A stretch of 64,000 nucleotides of DNA from Azotimanducus sp963663145 (GTDB taxonomy: Bacteria > Pseudomonadota > Gammaproteobacteria > Pseudomonadales > Azotimanducaceae): NCBI GenBank assembly GCA_963663145.1, contig OY760134.1:1922001-1986000 (forward strand). Reading direction: 5' to 3'. Each line of letters begins with the position of its first letter. The first letter of the stretch is position 1. Made by a program: the position numbers and the translations under genes. Below, piece by piece: positions 54,600 to 63,774 of this stretch. The notes beneath the pieces are model-generated. The model did no database searches. It was not told where the DNA came from and saw only the letters and a list, made by a program, of their open reading frames with translations.

Positions 54600-55739
54600 C
54601 TAGCCTGCGCCGCCGACATAGGTGATCATGATGCCTGCCGCCGTGGCCGATCCTATGACCCCGGCCACATTCGGACCCATGGCATGCATCAAGAGTATGT
54701 TCTCCGGATTAGCTTCAATGCCTAAACGGTTTGAGACGCGCGCGGCCATGGGCACGGCCGAAACACCGGCCGCTCCGATGATGGGATTGACCTTGTCCTT
54801 CACCACGAGATTCAAGAGCTTCGCCATCAGCACGCCTCCGGCTGTACCTAGCGCGAAGGCCACCACCCCCAAGGCAAGTATGCCAAGCGTTTTCCACTCA
54901 AGAAAATACTCGGCGCCGAGCTTGGAGCCCACGGCGAGACCGAGCAATATGGTCACGATGTTAATGAGCGCGTTCTGGGCGGTGTCGGACAGGCGTTCTA
55001 CAACACCGCACTCGCGCATGAGATTTCCGAAGCACAGCATGCCGAGCAGCGGGGCGGCGGAGGGAAGCAGGAGTGCGGTCAGCAGCAACAGCAGCAGCGG
55101 GAAGAGAATCTTCTCAAGCTTGGACACCTCGCGCGCCTGCGCCATGACGATTTTTCGTTCTTCCAGGCTTGTCAGGGCACGCACAATCGGCGGTTGAATG
55201 AGGGGCACCAATGCCATGTAGGAATAGGCGGCCACGGCGATGGCGCCCAAGAGATCGGGCGCGAGCTTGCTCGCCACGTAGATAGCCGTCGGCCCGTCCG
55301 CCCCCCCGATGATTCCTATGGCGGCAGCCTCGGCGATATTGAAGTCCATCACCCCCGCCACCGACAGACCGAGTGCACCGAGCACCGTCACGAATATTCC
55401 TATTTGCGCCGCAGCCCCGAGCAGAATCGTCTTTGGGTTCGCCAGCACCGGCCCAAAGTCGGTGAGCGCGCCCACCCCCATGAAGATGAGCAACGGAAAG
55501 ATGCTGGTTTCGAGCCCACCCTGATAAAGCAGATACAGCAGCCCATCACCCGTGGCAATATCGACACCGGGAATATTGGCGAGAATGCCCCCGAATCCGA
55601 TTGGCACCAGCAAGAGCGGTTCGAAGCCGCGCACTATCGCGAGATACAAGAGCGTGAGTCCGATCAGGATCATCACCCCTTGCCCGAACGTGATCTGCGC
55701 AAATCCGGTTTCGCTCAAGATTGTGGAGATGACATCCAT
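54600..55739 (-). CDS. oadB: Na+-translocating oxaloacetate decarboxylase beta subunit
   Basis: The 379-residue integral membrane protein couples decarboxylation of biotin to sodium export. It has GGLETSIFPLLIFMGVGALTDFGP-like text, the GIIGGADGPTAIYVASKLAP motif with the key Asp, and the C-terminal HAMGPNVAGVIGSA. It is the last gene of the oadGAB operon. Confidence 0.95.
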   Translation of the reverse strand: MDVISTILSETGFAQITFGQGVMILIGLTLLYLAIVRGFEPLLLVPIGFGGILANIPGVDIATGDGLLYLLYQGGLETSIFPLLIFMGVGALTDFGPVLANPKTILLGAAAQIGIFVTVLGALGLSVAGVMDFNIAEAAAIGIIGGADGPTAIYVASKLAPDLLGAIAVAAYSYMALVPLIQPPIVRALTSLEERKIVMAQAREVSKLEKILFPLLLLLLTALLLPSAAPLLGMLCFGNLMRECGVVERLSDTAQNALINIVTILLGLAVGSKLGAEYFLEWKTLGILALGVVAFALGTAGGVLMAKLLNLVVKDKVNPIIGAAGVSAVPMAARVSNRLGIEANPENILLMHAMGPNVAGVIGSATAAGIMITYVGGAG

Positions 55740-55800
55740 AGTGAAGCGTCTGCGTTGACAGATCCTGGAAATCTATGTGACCGCGCCAAGAACCGTGAAC

Positions 55801-57597
55801 TCAAGCAAAGCTCACAAGGGGATCGTCGACATCGACCTTGTCACCTTCCGCGACATGCACTTCGGAAACGGTGCCGCCGCGCGGACACACGACTTCGGTC
55901 TCCATCTTCATGGCTTCGAGCACCAGCATCACATCACCCGCGTCCATCCGGTCTCCGGATTTGACCAGCACCTTGAACACATTGCCGGCCAAGGCCGCCC
56001 GTGTGATACTCCTTGCCTGCGCGGGCGCCGACTCGGACTTCGCCGCAGGCGGCGTGCTGGTAGGCTGCACATTCGTCAATGCGCCGCTCGGCGACACTTC
56101 GACATCGTAGACCGCCCCATCCACACGCACCGAGTAGCGTTCAATGCCCGCAGCGACAGGGGATTCTTTGGACGCAGCATCGACAGCCGGCATGGCATCG
56201 GGTGGAGGCTCGAAAGCCGCCGGATTGTCGCGCTCCTTCAGGAACTTCAATCCAATTTGCCCAAATAGCGCATAGGTCAGCACATCGTCTCGCTCGTTTT
56301 CAGCCAAACGGATGTTTTGACTGACCGCAACCGATCGCAGCTCGTCGCTGAGCTTGTCGAGTTCAGGCTCAATGAGGTCGGCGGGGCGACAGGTGATGGG
56401 CGCTTCACCCTCTAGGACTTTCGCCTGCAGGTCCGGATCCACGGGCGCCGGCGTGGCGCCATACTCACCCTTGAGCAGGCCGGAGACTTCACGGGTGATG
56501 GTCTTGTAACGTTCGCCCGTGACCACGTTGATCACCGCTTGCGTGCCGACCATCTGCGAAGTTGGCGTCACCAAGGGAATCACGCCAAGCTCCTCCCGCA
56601 CTCGCGGAATTTCTTCAAGCACTTCGTCGAGCCGATCAGTGGCCTTCTGCTCGGCAAGCTGGCTCTCAAGATTGGTCAGCATCCCGCCGGGCACCTGTGC
56701 GACGAGAATGCGCGAATCGACACCCCTTAAGGAACCCTCGAAAGCGGCATACTTCTTGCGCACCTCACGAAAGTACGCGGCGACCTCTTCTATGCGGGCA
56801 ATGTCAAGGCCCGTATCCCGGTCCGTGCCCTGCAAAATCGCCACCAAGGTCTCGGTTGGAGAATGGCCATAGGTCATGCTCATGGAGGAAATCGACGTGT
56901 CCACGTTGTCTATGCCAGCCTCAATCGTCTTCAGGTAGGTGGCGGTAGACATACCTGTGGTGGCATGGCATTGAATGTGAATGGGGATTTCCAGCGCTTC
57001 CTTGAGGCGGCTGACGAGCTCTAATGCCACGTAGGGCTTGAGCAGGCCGGCCATATCCTTGATACACAGCGAGTCCGCCTGCATGTCTTGCACCTGGCGA
57101 GCGAGATCAACCCAGAGATCGATGTCGTGAACATGGCTGACCGTATAGGAGATGGTTCCCTGCGCATGCTTGCCGATATCGCGTACGGCCTTGATGGCGG
57201 TGGCGAGATTGCGCATGTCGTTGAGCGCATCGAAGACGCGAAACACATCGACACCGTTTTTAGCCGCTCGTTCGACAAAGCAGGTCACGACATCATCGGC
57301 ATAGTGACGATAGCCAAGCAGATTCTGACCTCTGAGCAGCATCTGCTGTGGAGTCTTCGGCATGGCCGCCTTGAGTTTGCGGATGCGTTCCCAAGGATCC
57401 TCGCCGAGAAAACGAATACAGGCATCAAAGGTTGCGCCGCCCCAAGATTCCACCGCCCAAAGACCCAAGTCATCAAGCTGTGGCGCAATCGGCAGCATAT
57501 CCTCGATGCGCATGCGCGTCGCGAGCAGGCTCTGATGACCATCGCGCAGCACCACGTCGGTGATGGCCAGCGGGCGAGATGTCGCTGCTTCGCTCAT
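55801..57597 (-). CDS. oadA: Oxaloacetate decarboxylase alpha subunit
   Basis: The 598-residue protein has an N-terminal carboxyltransferase barrel (DVVLRDGHQSLLATRM, DSLCIKDMAGLLKPY). A linker and a C-terminal biotinyl domain follow, with EAMKMETEV carrying Lys564. It transfers the carboxyl group of oxaloacetate to biotin. Its start overlaps oadG by four bases. Confidence 0.96.
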   Translation of the reverse strand: MSEAATSRPLAITDVVLRDGHQSLLATRMRIEDMLPIAPQLDDLGLWAVESWGGATFDACIRFLGEDPWERIRKLKAAMPKTPQQMLLRGQNLLGYRHYADDVVTCFVERAAKNGVDVFRVFDALNDMRNLATAIKAVRDIGKHAQGTISYTVSHVHDIDLWVDLARQVQDMQADSLCIKDMAGLLKPYVALELVSRLKEALEIPIHIQCHATTGMSTATYLKTIEAGIDNVDTSISSMSMTYGHSPTETLVAILQGTDRDTGLDIARIEEVAAYFREVRKKYAAFEGSLRGVDSRILVAQVPGGMLTNLESQLAEQKATDRLDEVLEEIPRVREELGVIPLVTPTSQMVGTQAVINVVTGERYKTITREVSGLLKGEYGATPAPVDPDLQAKVLEGEAPITCRPADLIEPELDKLSDELRSVAVSQNIRLAENERDDVLTYALFGQIGLKFLKERDNPAAFEPPPDAMPAVDAASKESPVAAGIERYSVRVDGAVYDVEVSPSGALTNVQPTSTPPAAKSESAPAQARSITRAALAGNVFKVLVKSGDRMDAGDVMLVLEAMKMETEVVCPRGGTVSEVHVAEGDKVDVDDPLVSFA

Positions 57598-57818
57598 TCC
57601 TCTACTCTCCTACTCCGCCGATAAGCGCTGACCGCAGCAGATATGGCAGCGACATGCGCGAGCGGAAGATCGTCCTCCCCAGCGCGACCAAATCGCATCA
57701 GCGCCCAAGACATGGTGCGTGTTGCCAGCACCAACATGATCAAGAAAACAAACACCGAACCGATACCGGCAAGCATCAGTTCCACGCCCTGAAAGAAAAG
57801 TTCGTCCCCGGATTGCAT
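57594..57818 (-). CDS. oadG: Oxaloacetate decarboxylase gamma subunit
   Basis: The 74-residue protein has one membrane helix (AGIGSVFVFLIMLVLATRTM), as expected for the gamma subunit that holds alpha and beta together. It has the usual position as first gene of the operon. Confidence 0.9.
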   Translation of the reverse strand: MQSGDELFFQGVELMLAGIGSVFVFLIMLVLATRTMSWALMRFGRAGEDDLPLAHVAAISAAVSAYRRSRRVEE

Positions 57819-57877
57819 TAAAACATTCTAGCAGCCAAACCAGTGACCATAGCTCCCTGCTTGAACTAAGGCTTGGA

Positions 57878-58048
57878 CTATTCGTATACGTCAATCACCC
57901 CGGCCAGAAACAGCCAATCCACTACCGCGCTGACAAGCGCAATGAATCCGACGACAAGCAAGAGCACCCCGAGCAGCCGCCAACCGCGAAACTTTCCGGA
58001 ACCTCTATCCTTCTCAAGCTGAGGCTCCATGTCCTCTTGTTGTGTCAT
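57878..58048 (-). CDS. Small membrane protein
   Basis: A 56-codon frame starts at ATG 58048 and encodes a charged N-terminus (MTQQEDMEPQLEKDRGSG) and one membrane helix (LLGVLLLVVGFIALVSAVVD). It precedes oadG in the same direction and may be part of the same transcript. I do not know the family. The four-base overlap with the truncated methylase upstream is accidental. Confidence 0.5.
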   Translation of the reverse strand: MTQQEDMEPQLEKDRGSGKFRGWRLLGVLLLVVGFIALVSAVVDWLFLAGVIDVYE

Positions 58049-58638
58049 TCGCAATTTGAGGAGTCGTGGAAAGACACAGTATATGACCTAAGAGAACTCC
58101 AGAGATTGCACGAGTGTTTCCGATGGTGTGCAATTAGACGCTTGTTGAACCGCATCATCCCATTGAAACAGGAACGGCTTAGGAAGATGAAGTCTAATGG
58201 GTCTCCTTCTTCATTGAAGCGATCTCGAAGAGCGTAGTAATGACTTTCACCTTTCTCAAACAACGTCGCGCCTTCCCGTTGCAAATGGGCGCGCACTGTG
58301 CGACCAGTTATCGTGCCTTCTTGGATGCTTCGATACAAGTTAATCAGATGCTCGTTGATGTCGGCAAGTATCGCTCTGTTCGGCAATATATTGAGTGCGA
58401 CAACGCCTGACCCGAAAAAAGGCTCAATCCAGCGTCCGTCTCCAGACCACATGATAGAGCTCGCGATTAGTGGGACGACCTTGGTCTTTATTCCTTGCGT
58501 CTTAATTGGCGGAGCCTTCGGAGTGACTTTGCGCGGCAAGAGACACGTCCCCTCGCTCATTATTGATTTGTCTGGAACATTAGTCAGGGCGAGCTCGCCC
58601 AGCGAACCGATTACTCGAAGTTCACTTTGGACTGTCAT
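58045..58638 (-). pseudogene. D12-class adenine methylase, 3'-truncated
   Basis: The first 160 or so residues are a Dam-like N6-adenine methylase: KTQGIKTKVVPLI, the SAM-binding WIEPFFGSGVVALNI, and LADINEHLINLYRSI. Later comes FIFLSRSCFNGMMRFNK. After that the family sequence stops. The catalytic DPPY motif and the whole C-terminal third are missing, replaced by 35 unrelated codons running into the small membrane gene. No catalytic activity is expected. Confidence 0.75.
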
Positions 58639-58789
58639 GACAAGCGCCTATCCTAAGAGGCGTTCGAGCTTAATTGACTAAAAGACATTGAGCGCTGGAC
58701 TCTGCTTGTAAGAGGCTTATGATCTGAGCAATGCTAGGGTGTTCATACGAATCTGACAAGGCCCAGAGCCAATTATTCTGGAATGGAAT

Positions 58790-58818
58790 TTGACGACCCA
58801 AAGGAGTTCCAACATAAT
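58790..58818 (+). promoter_or_regulatory. Promoter of tRNA-Arg (ACG)
   Basis: TTGACG (58790-58795) and CATAAT (58813-58818) are 17 bp apart. The mature tRNA starts 12 bp later. Confidence 0.7.
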
Positions 58819-58829
58819 GCGTTGTCGAT

Positions 58830-58906
58830 GCGTCCGTAGCTCAGCTGGACAGAGCACCAGGCTACGAACCTGGGGGCCAGGGGTTCGAATCCTCTCGGAC
58901 GCGCCA
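58830..58906 (+). tRNA. tRNA-Arg (ACG)
   Basis: A 77-base cloverleaf with acceptor GCGTCCG/CGGACGC, anticodon loop CTACGAA (ACG, read as ICG) in the stem CCAGG/CCTGG, T-loop TTCGAAT, and an encoded CCA at 58904-58906. Confidence 0.97.
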
Positions 58907-59121
58907 ATTCTTCCCTGTTGCGCCCCCTCAAGACGAAAGAGCCCACCTGCCGGTCATTGGCTCTACGAGCGTATTGGGGGCAAACGATCAGCGCCGACCT
59001 CTTGGCACACATTGCCCACATGCTAGTATTCGCCACGCCATAAGACGAGAGAAGTAGAGCGTAATGATCGGCAAGCTCGCCATCGTCACATCCCTAGCGT
59101 TCCACTGTATCGCGGCGCACG

Positions 59122-60114
59122 GTGCAGGAATCCAAGCCGAACACATTCTGGACGGGGAGCGATGGCGTGTTCGCCAAAGAGTCCGAAGTGACTAACAACT
59201 GGAGCTTCCTCGAAGCCTTTGGGTATTGCGAATCGGCGTGCTGGGCCTTATCCGGTCAATGCGAACCCCCACCTGCTGTCACACCACTACCACATCTAAG
59301 CACTTGGACGCTTTCAGGCAATGGTGCGAGGGAATTCTTGCAGGGCTACGTGACCTCTGATCTCGCCGAGGCGCAGCGCGGGCTGTGGTATCCCACTGCC
59401 TTCTGCAATCTCAAAGGCCGGGTACTGGCCACCGCGCTAGTGTCTGCAACGGCCAACCAAGTGACCCTTGTCATGCTGGAACAGATGATCGAGCCGGTGC
59501 TCGCGTCGCTCAAGAAATATCTGGCATTCGCCCGAGGATGCACACTGCTCTGCGATCAGGTGAACGTTTTTGGTTGCGTTGGTGGTCTGCCTTCAACTAC
59601 AAGAGCCTATCGTCTCAGCTTCTCCGGCGAGCAGCCCTTGGAACTCGTGATCGCGTCACCGAAACAGGCCGAAAAGCAATGGAATGAGCTGTGCGCTTCC
59701 GCTGCGCCCGCCGATGCGCGCCTTTGGGTCTGGCATGAACTCGACGCAGGTTTTGTCCATGTCTCTGAACAGACGAGGGAAGAGTTTCTCCCACAAATGA
59801 TCGGCCTTGAAGATATTGGCGGTGTGAGCTACGAGAAGGGATGCTACCTCGGACAGGAAATCGTGACGCGTGCCGCACATCGAGGCAATGTGAAGCGTCG
59901 GCTGGTGCGGCTCAAGTGGGAGAACGAGCACACCACCGATATCGACATAGGTGCGAAGCTCGTCGATACGCACGGGCGAGACGTTGGAGTGCTGGTTGCG
60001 AGTGCGCCATCTCCCGATCAACCGGAGCTGTGTCGAGGTCTCGCGGTTGTGAGCGGCGACCCGGAAAACGCACTGCGCATTGGGGGGTGTCGGGTAAGTT
60101 TGAGAACGCCTTGA
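59122..60114 (+). CDS. ygfZ: YgfZ/GcvT-domain folate-binding Fe-S repair protein
   Basis: The 330-residue protein is related to glycine cleavage T-protein. It has the YgfZ signature KGCYLGQEIVTR with Cys241 and an N-terminal LQGYVTSDL segment. It helps maintain certain Fe-S enzymes such as MiaB, fitting the suf operon nearby. GTG 59122 is used; GTG 59167 is another candidate, since homology begins only around residue 50. Confidence 0.88.
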   Translation: MQESKPNTFWTGSDGVFAKESEVTNNWSFLEAFGYCESACWALSGQCEPPPAVTPLPHLSTWTLSGNGAREFLQGYVTSDLAEAQRGLWYPTAFCNLKGRVLATALVSATANQVTLVMLEQMIEPVLASLKKYLAFARGCTLLCDQVNVFGCVGGLPSTTRAYRLSFSGEQPLELVIASPKQAEKQWNELCASAAPADARLWVWHELDAGFVHVSEQTREEFLPQMIGLEDIGGVSYEKGCYLGQEIVTRAAHRGNVKRRLVRLKWENEHTTDIDIGAKLVDTHGRDVGVLVASAPSPDQPELCRGLAVVSGDPENALRIGGCRVSLRTP

Positions 60115-60180
60115 CACAGAGCGGCGCGGGTGCCTTGCAAAACAGTGCTTTGCGAGGCAAGAACCCCATATAATCCCCTG

Positions 60181-62043
60181 ATGCCTCAGCTTCCCGTCAT
60201 TGTAGGTTTCGGCGGTGTCAATCCCGCTGGTCGCCTGTCAATGCACCATGCCTATCGGCGCATGGTGCTCGATAGCTTGCCGAGCGCAAAGCAAGACGCC
60301 ACCTTCTCGTCGCTCGCAGGATTGATGGGAATCGACGAATCGCCTCGCACGGACGATCGCCGTGCCTACATGCGGGAACACACCCTGATCCGCAAGATCG
60401 AGTACTTCGATGCGTCAAGGTTCTATTGCCACCGGCAGATGAAGCTGCGTCCCACAGATGGAAAGGCGACCAGCTTCATGACTCGACGACGCCAGCTTCC
60501 ACGCGATATTCCGCACAACTGGAGAATTCGCAATCTGGACAAAGATCGGGTGGAAGTGACCGTGAGCGGAGATTTGGTGTCTCTAATTCCTGACCAGCAA
60601 CCACTCGGCGTCTCTTCGGCCGGGCAATTGCCGACTGGATTTGACCCGGCCGATCACTATCAATCGCGCAGCCATCCAAAGGGGCTTCAACTGGCCGTGT
60701 TCGGCGCCTCAGATGCCCTCAACTCCATGGGCATCGACATGGGGAAGGTGCACAAGAAGATCCACCCGGACCAGACGGCGGTATTCTCCGGTAGCTGCCT
60801 GAGCCAACTTGATACCAATGGCAATGGCGGCCTGTTGAGATCGCCGCTGCTCGGTCAACGGACGTCCGCGAAGCAGTTGACTCTGGGACTCGTGGACATG
60901 CCCGGCGCATTCGTCAATGCCTATGTGCTCGGCAGCGTGGGTCTCACCGGTGCCTGTGTTGGGGCCTGCGCGACCTATCTCTTCAACCTGCAGCAAGCGG
61001 TCCTCGCCATTCGCGAGGGTCGCTGCCGCCTCGCCATCGCCGGCGGGTCCGAGGCACCATTGGTCCCGGAAGTGATCGAGGGTTTTCGAGTCATGGGTGC
61101 GCTCGGCGCCGACGACGACCTTATGGCACTCGATGGGCGTTCGGATGAACCCGACTGCACAAGGGCCTGCCGACCCTTTGCCAAAAACGCGGGCTTTACG
61201 CTCTCAGAGGCGTCGGTATACGCCATCCTCATGGACGATGCCTTGGCACTCGAACTCGGCTTGCCCATTCACGGCGCCGTTGCAGGCATCTATTGCAATG
61301 CGGATGGATTCAAGCACTCCATCCCGGGCCCCGGTGTCGGCAACTATCTGACGGTTGCGAAGGCCATGTCGCTCGCGCGCTCCATGCTCGGAGAGGAGAG
61401 TCTTCAAGAGCGCAGCTTTGTCCACGCGCACGGTACTGGGACCCCACAAAATCGCGTCACCGAATCGCACATCCTGAGCAAATTGGCGAAGGCGTTCGGC
61501 ATCAATGAGTGGCCGGTTTCTGCCATCAAATCAATGCTCGGGCATTCGCTTGCCTGCGCTTCGGGCGACCAAGTCATCGCTTCACTCGGCACTTGGGAGG
61601 ATGGGCTGATACCGGGCATTCCGACCATCACCGAAATCGCCGATGATGTCCATCAAGAAAACCTGCGCATTGCGTTGAATCCAATTGAAGTGGGTGCGCA
61701 AGGCATGGACATGGCGTTTGTGAATTCCAAAGGGTTTGGCGGCAACAACGCTACCGCCTTGGTACTCGCGCCCCATATCACGGAACGGCTCATACGTACA
61801 AAGCATGGCGATAAGGCGATGCTCGAACATCAGCGCAAGCTGGAGGCTTCACAGAAGGCGCGCGAGGAGTATGACCACAGCGCTTCGAAGGGCGAGTTCC
61901 GCACCATCTACCGGTTCGGAGAAGATGTCATGGACGGCGAAGATCTGGACATCAACGATCAGTCAATTGGCCTACCCGGCTTCGAAAACCCCGTCGCGCT
62001 CGACAGCGCGAATCCATTTCCGGAGTATTTTCGTGAGGACTGA
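60181..62043 (+). CDS. fabY: FabY-type beta-ketoacyl-ACP synthase
   Basis: The 620-residue thiolase-fold enzyme matches FabY, which in pseudomonads starts fatty acid synthesis by condensing acetyl-CoA with malonyl-ACP in place of FabH. Catalytic residues are Cys263 (GACATYLF), His417 (HAHGTGTPQ), Lys450 and His455 (MLGHSLAC). The N-terminal VIVGFGGVNPAGR start at ATG 60181 is family-typical. It lies 66 bp after ygfZ. Confidence 0.92.
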   Translation: MPQLPVIVGFGGVNPAGRLSMHHAYRRMVLDSLPSAKQDATFSSLAGLMGIDESPRTDDRRAYMREHTLIRKIEYFDASRFYCHRQMKLRPTDGKATSFMTRRRQLPRDIPHNWRIRNLDKDRVEVTVSGDLVSLIPDQQPLGVSSAGQLPTGFDPADHYQSRSHPKGLQLAVFGASDALNSMGIDMGKVHKKIHPDQTAVFSGSCLSQLDTNGNGGLLRSPLLGQRTSAKQLTLGLVDMPGAFVNAYVLGSVGLTGACVGACATYLFNLQQAVLAIREGRCRLAIAGGSEAPLVPEVIEGFRVMGALGADDDLMALDGRSDEPDCTRACRPFAKNAGFTLSEASVYAILMDDALALELGLPIHGAVAGIYCNADGFKHSIPGPGVGNYLTVAKAMSLARSMLGEESLQERSFVHAHGTGTPQNRVTESHILSKLAKAFGINEWPVSAIKSMLGHSLACASGDQVIASLGTWEDGLIPGIPTITEIADDVHQENLRIALNPIEVGAQGMDMAFVNSKGFGGNNATALVLAPHITERLIRTKHGDKAMLEHQRKLEASQKAREEYDHSASKGEFRTIYRFGEDVMDGEDLDINDQSIGLPGFENPVALDSANPFPEYFRED

Positions 62044-62128
62044 AGCGCTCTCTGCTAAAGGCTTGATTAGATACTGAAATTCCCCTTATCGTCCTAGTTT
62101 AATCAACTAGTTGGTATAGGATTCAATC

Positions 62129-62367
62129 ATGATTGAAGTAGGTGCCTTTGACGCGAAGGCTCACCTATCTGGGTTACTTGATCAAGTGATGAGGGGAAAG
62201 AGGTGTTGATAAAGCGCCGCGGTAAGCCCGTGGCGCATCTTGTTCCCATCAACCAAGACCGACGAACAGAAGTGGAGGATGCGATCAATGCAATTCGTGC
62301 GATTCGGTCGGGAATCACTCTCGGCGGGTTGAACTGGAGACAACTGCGCGATGAAGGTCCAAGATGA
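62129..62367 (+). pseudogene. Phd-type antitoxin remnant, frameshifted
   Basis: The frame MIEVGAFDAKAHLSGLLDQVMRG breaks at 62200 through loss of one base in GGGGAAAGAGG. It resumes as KEVLIKRRGKPVAHLVPINQ, and then SGITLGGLNWRQLRDEG, to a TGA at 62367. This is a VapB/Phd antitoxin. It precedes the broken toxin with an ATGA overlap. Confidence 0.7.
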
Positions 62368-62557
62368 GTGAATTCGTTCTCGACTGCTTGGTCGCTGTGG
62401 CGTTCTTCTTCGAAGACGAGTCAACCAAGGAAACCGATGCGCTGCTTGAACGATTAAAGGATCACAGCGCCTTGGTCCCCGCCATTTGGAAATAGGAATT
62501 TGGCCATGTCCTAGCAAACGCAGAGCGGAGACCTAGACGCCTGCACGCCCTAATCTG
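62364..62557 (+). pseudogene. PIN toxin (VapC) remnant
   Basis: The frame from ATG 62364 reads EFVLDCLVAVAFFFEDE and ETDALLERLKDHSALVPAIW, the PIN start. It then meets TAG and continues as EFGHVLANAERR before running into the convergent rimI gene. The C-terminal half with the remaining acidic residues is missing. Confidence 0.7.
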
Positions 62558-63061
62558 CTATGCAGCGATCTCGATCCGAAACACCAAGGCATCCTCGACA
62601 CCCACCCTCGCACGATAGTAGTCGCGCCGGGTGCTTGCGTGGCTGAAGCCAAGTTTGCGGTAGAAGGTTTGGGCGCCCTGATTGGAGGGTCGCACCTCCA
62701 AATAGGCGGATTTGGTGCCCTTGCTCCTCGCACGGGTCAACAGCGCTTGCATCAGGAATCGGCCTATCCCCCGTTTTTGGCGATCTTCCGCCACCGAAAC
62801 ATTGCAGATGTGCGCCTGATCCCTGGCGAGTTCCATGATCCCGTAGCCACACACCACTTCTTCGCGCGGTCTCCGCTCGCAGACGAGAACGCAGTAATAC
62901 CCAAGGCGCAAACAGTCCTCAAAGGCGCGCCTCGGCCATGGAAATTCGTAAATGCGCTTTTCGATTTCGAGCACTTCCGACAAGTCGGAAACACGCATGG
63001 CACGAATAACCGGTGCCGGCTGCGCCTCGACTTGATGTCTCTCGCGATTGCGCCCCGACAT
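62558..63061 (-). CDS. rimI: Ribosomal protein S18-alanine N-acetyltransferase RimI
   Basis: The 167-residue GNAT enzyme has EIEKRIYEFPWPRRAFEDCL, the acetyl-CoA loop RQKRGIGRFLMQALL, and EVRPSNQGAQTFYRKLGF, the RimI pattern. ATG 63061 is the chosen start. A HolD-like gene lies directly upstream, the usual neighbour of rimI. Confidence 0.92.
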   Translation of the reverse strand: MSGRNRERHQVEAQPAPVIRAMRVSDLSEVLEIEKRIYEFPWPRRAFEDCLRLGYYCVLVCERRPREEVVCGYGIMELARDQAHICNVSVAEDRQKRGIGRFLMQALLTRARSKGTKSAYLEVRPSNQGAQTFYRKLGFSHASTRRDYYRARVGVEDALVFRIEIAA

Positions 63062-63071
63062 GCGCCTTGGC

Positions 63072-63731
63072 TCACCCAAGTTCGAGTGGAACGATGGATT
63101 GCCAAATTGCACGCCGAACGCCCACGTCCTTCAGGTCGAGATCCGAGCCAAACACCCAAATCTCGGCACCGCCATGACGATGACTTTCAGGAAAAGAATG
63201 CCAAGTGCCGGCACCCAAGAGGAGATTGGCGATGGCATCTCCGCGAACGCAGACACGCCCATCCTTACTCAAGTAACCGCGAAGCGCCTTCTGGGCCGCT
63301 TCCGCACTGGCATCCATTAAGCCTGGCAACGGCCAATCAAATCTTCTCTCACGAACGACATCGCGGTCGGTGAAACCCTGCAAAGATCGCAAGAAATCCG
63401 TCCAAAACGCCGTCTCGGCATAGGTGGCGTCATCAATCAACACATGACATTCACGGCTTTGAAGGCTCAGCGATTGAAACCTGATGGCGGGGCCAAGCGG
63501 GGCAGGGTCCGATTCGGAGGACTTTTCTTGCCGCTGGAGCGTAGGCGAGTCGGACATTGATCGCTCACGCGGTGTCTCCTCTACTTCGACCTCGACCTCG
63601 ACCTCTGCCGCAATTCGCCACTTCACCGGCCCGGATAATGGCAGGTCGCGACGAGGCACCCAGAGATCAATGCCCATCGACTCCAAGGCTTTATATTGAA
63701 ATTCGCTGAGGGGCACCTGTCGAGTCATCAC
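63072..63731 (-). CDS. HolD-like protein (DNA polymerase III psi subunit?)
   Basis: The 219-residue protein begins with SEFQYKALESMGIDLWVPRRDLPL, resembling the N-terminus of psi subunits that bind chi and gamma. The middle holds an odd Glu-Val repeat (EVEVEVEVEE) and a Ser/Pro-rich stretch; the C-terminus (VFGSDLDLKDVGVRRAIWQ) ends near rimI. Position upstream of rimI supports the call. Sequence support is modest. Confidence 0.5.
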   Translation of the reverse strand: MMTRQVPLSEFQYKALESMGIDLWVPRRDLPLSGPVKWRIAAEVEVEVEVEETPRERSMSDSPTLQRQEKSSESDPAPLGPAIRFQSLSLQSRECHVLIDDATYAETAFWTDFLRSLQGFTDRDVVRERRFDWPLPGLMDASAEAAQKALRGYLSKDGRVCVRGDAIANLLLGAGTWHSFPESHRHGGAEIWVFGSDLDLKDVGVRRAIWQSIVPLELG

Positions 63732-63774
63732 CTAGCCGTTTCGCTCTGGAGCTACAAGAGCCCTTCAACCCACC

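Noticed and set aside
58205..58220. TCATTGAAGC matching the CRISPR repeat end
   Set aside because: It lies inside the methylase remnant with no second motif at array spacing. A 10-base match is expected by chance now and then.
59064..59192. Short frame starting MIGKLAIVTSLAFHCIAAHG that looks like a signal peptide
   Set aside because: It stops after 43 codons, overlaps the ygfZ 5' region in another frame and has no mature domain.
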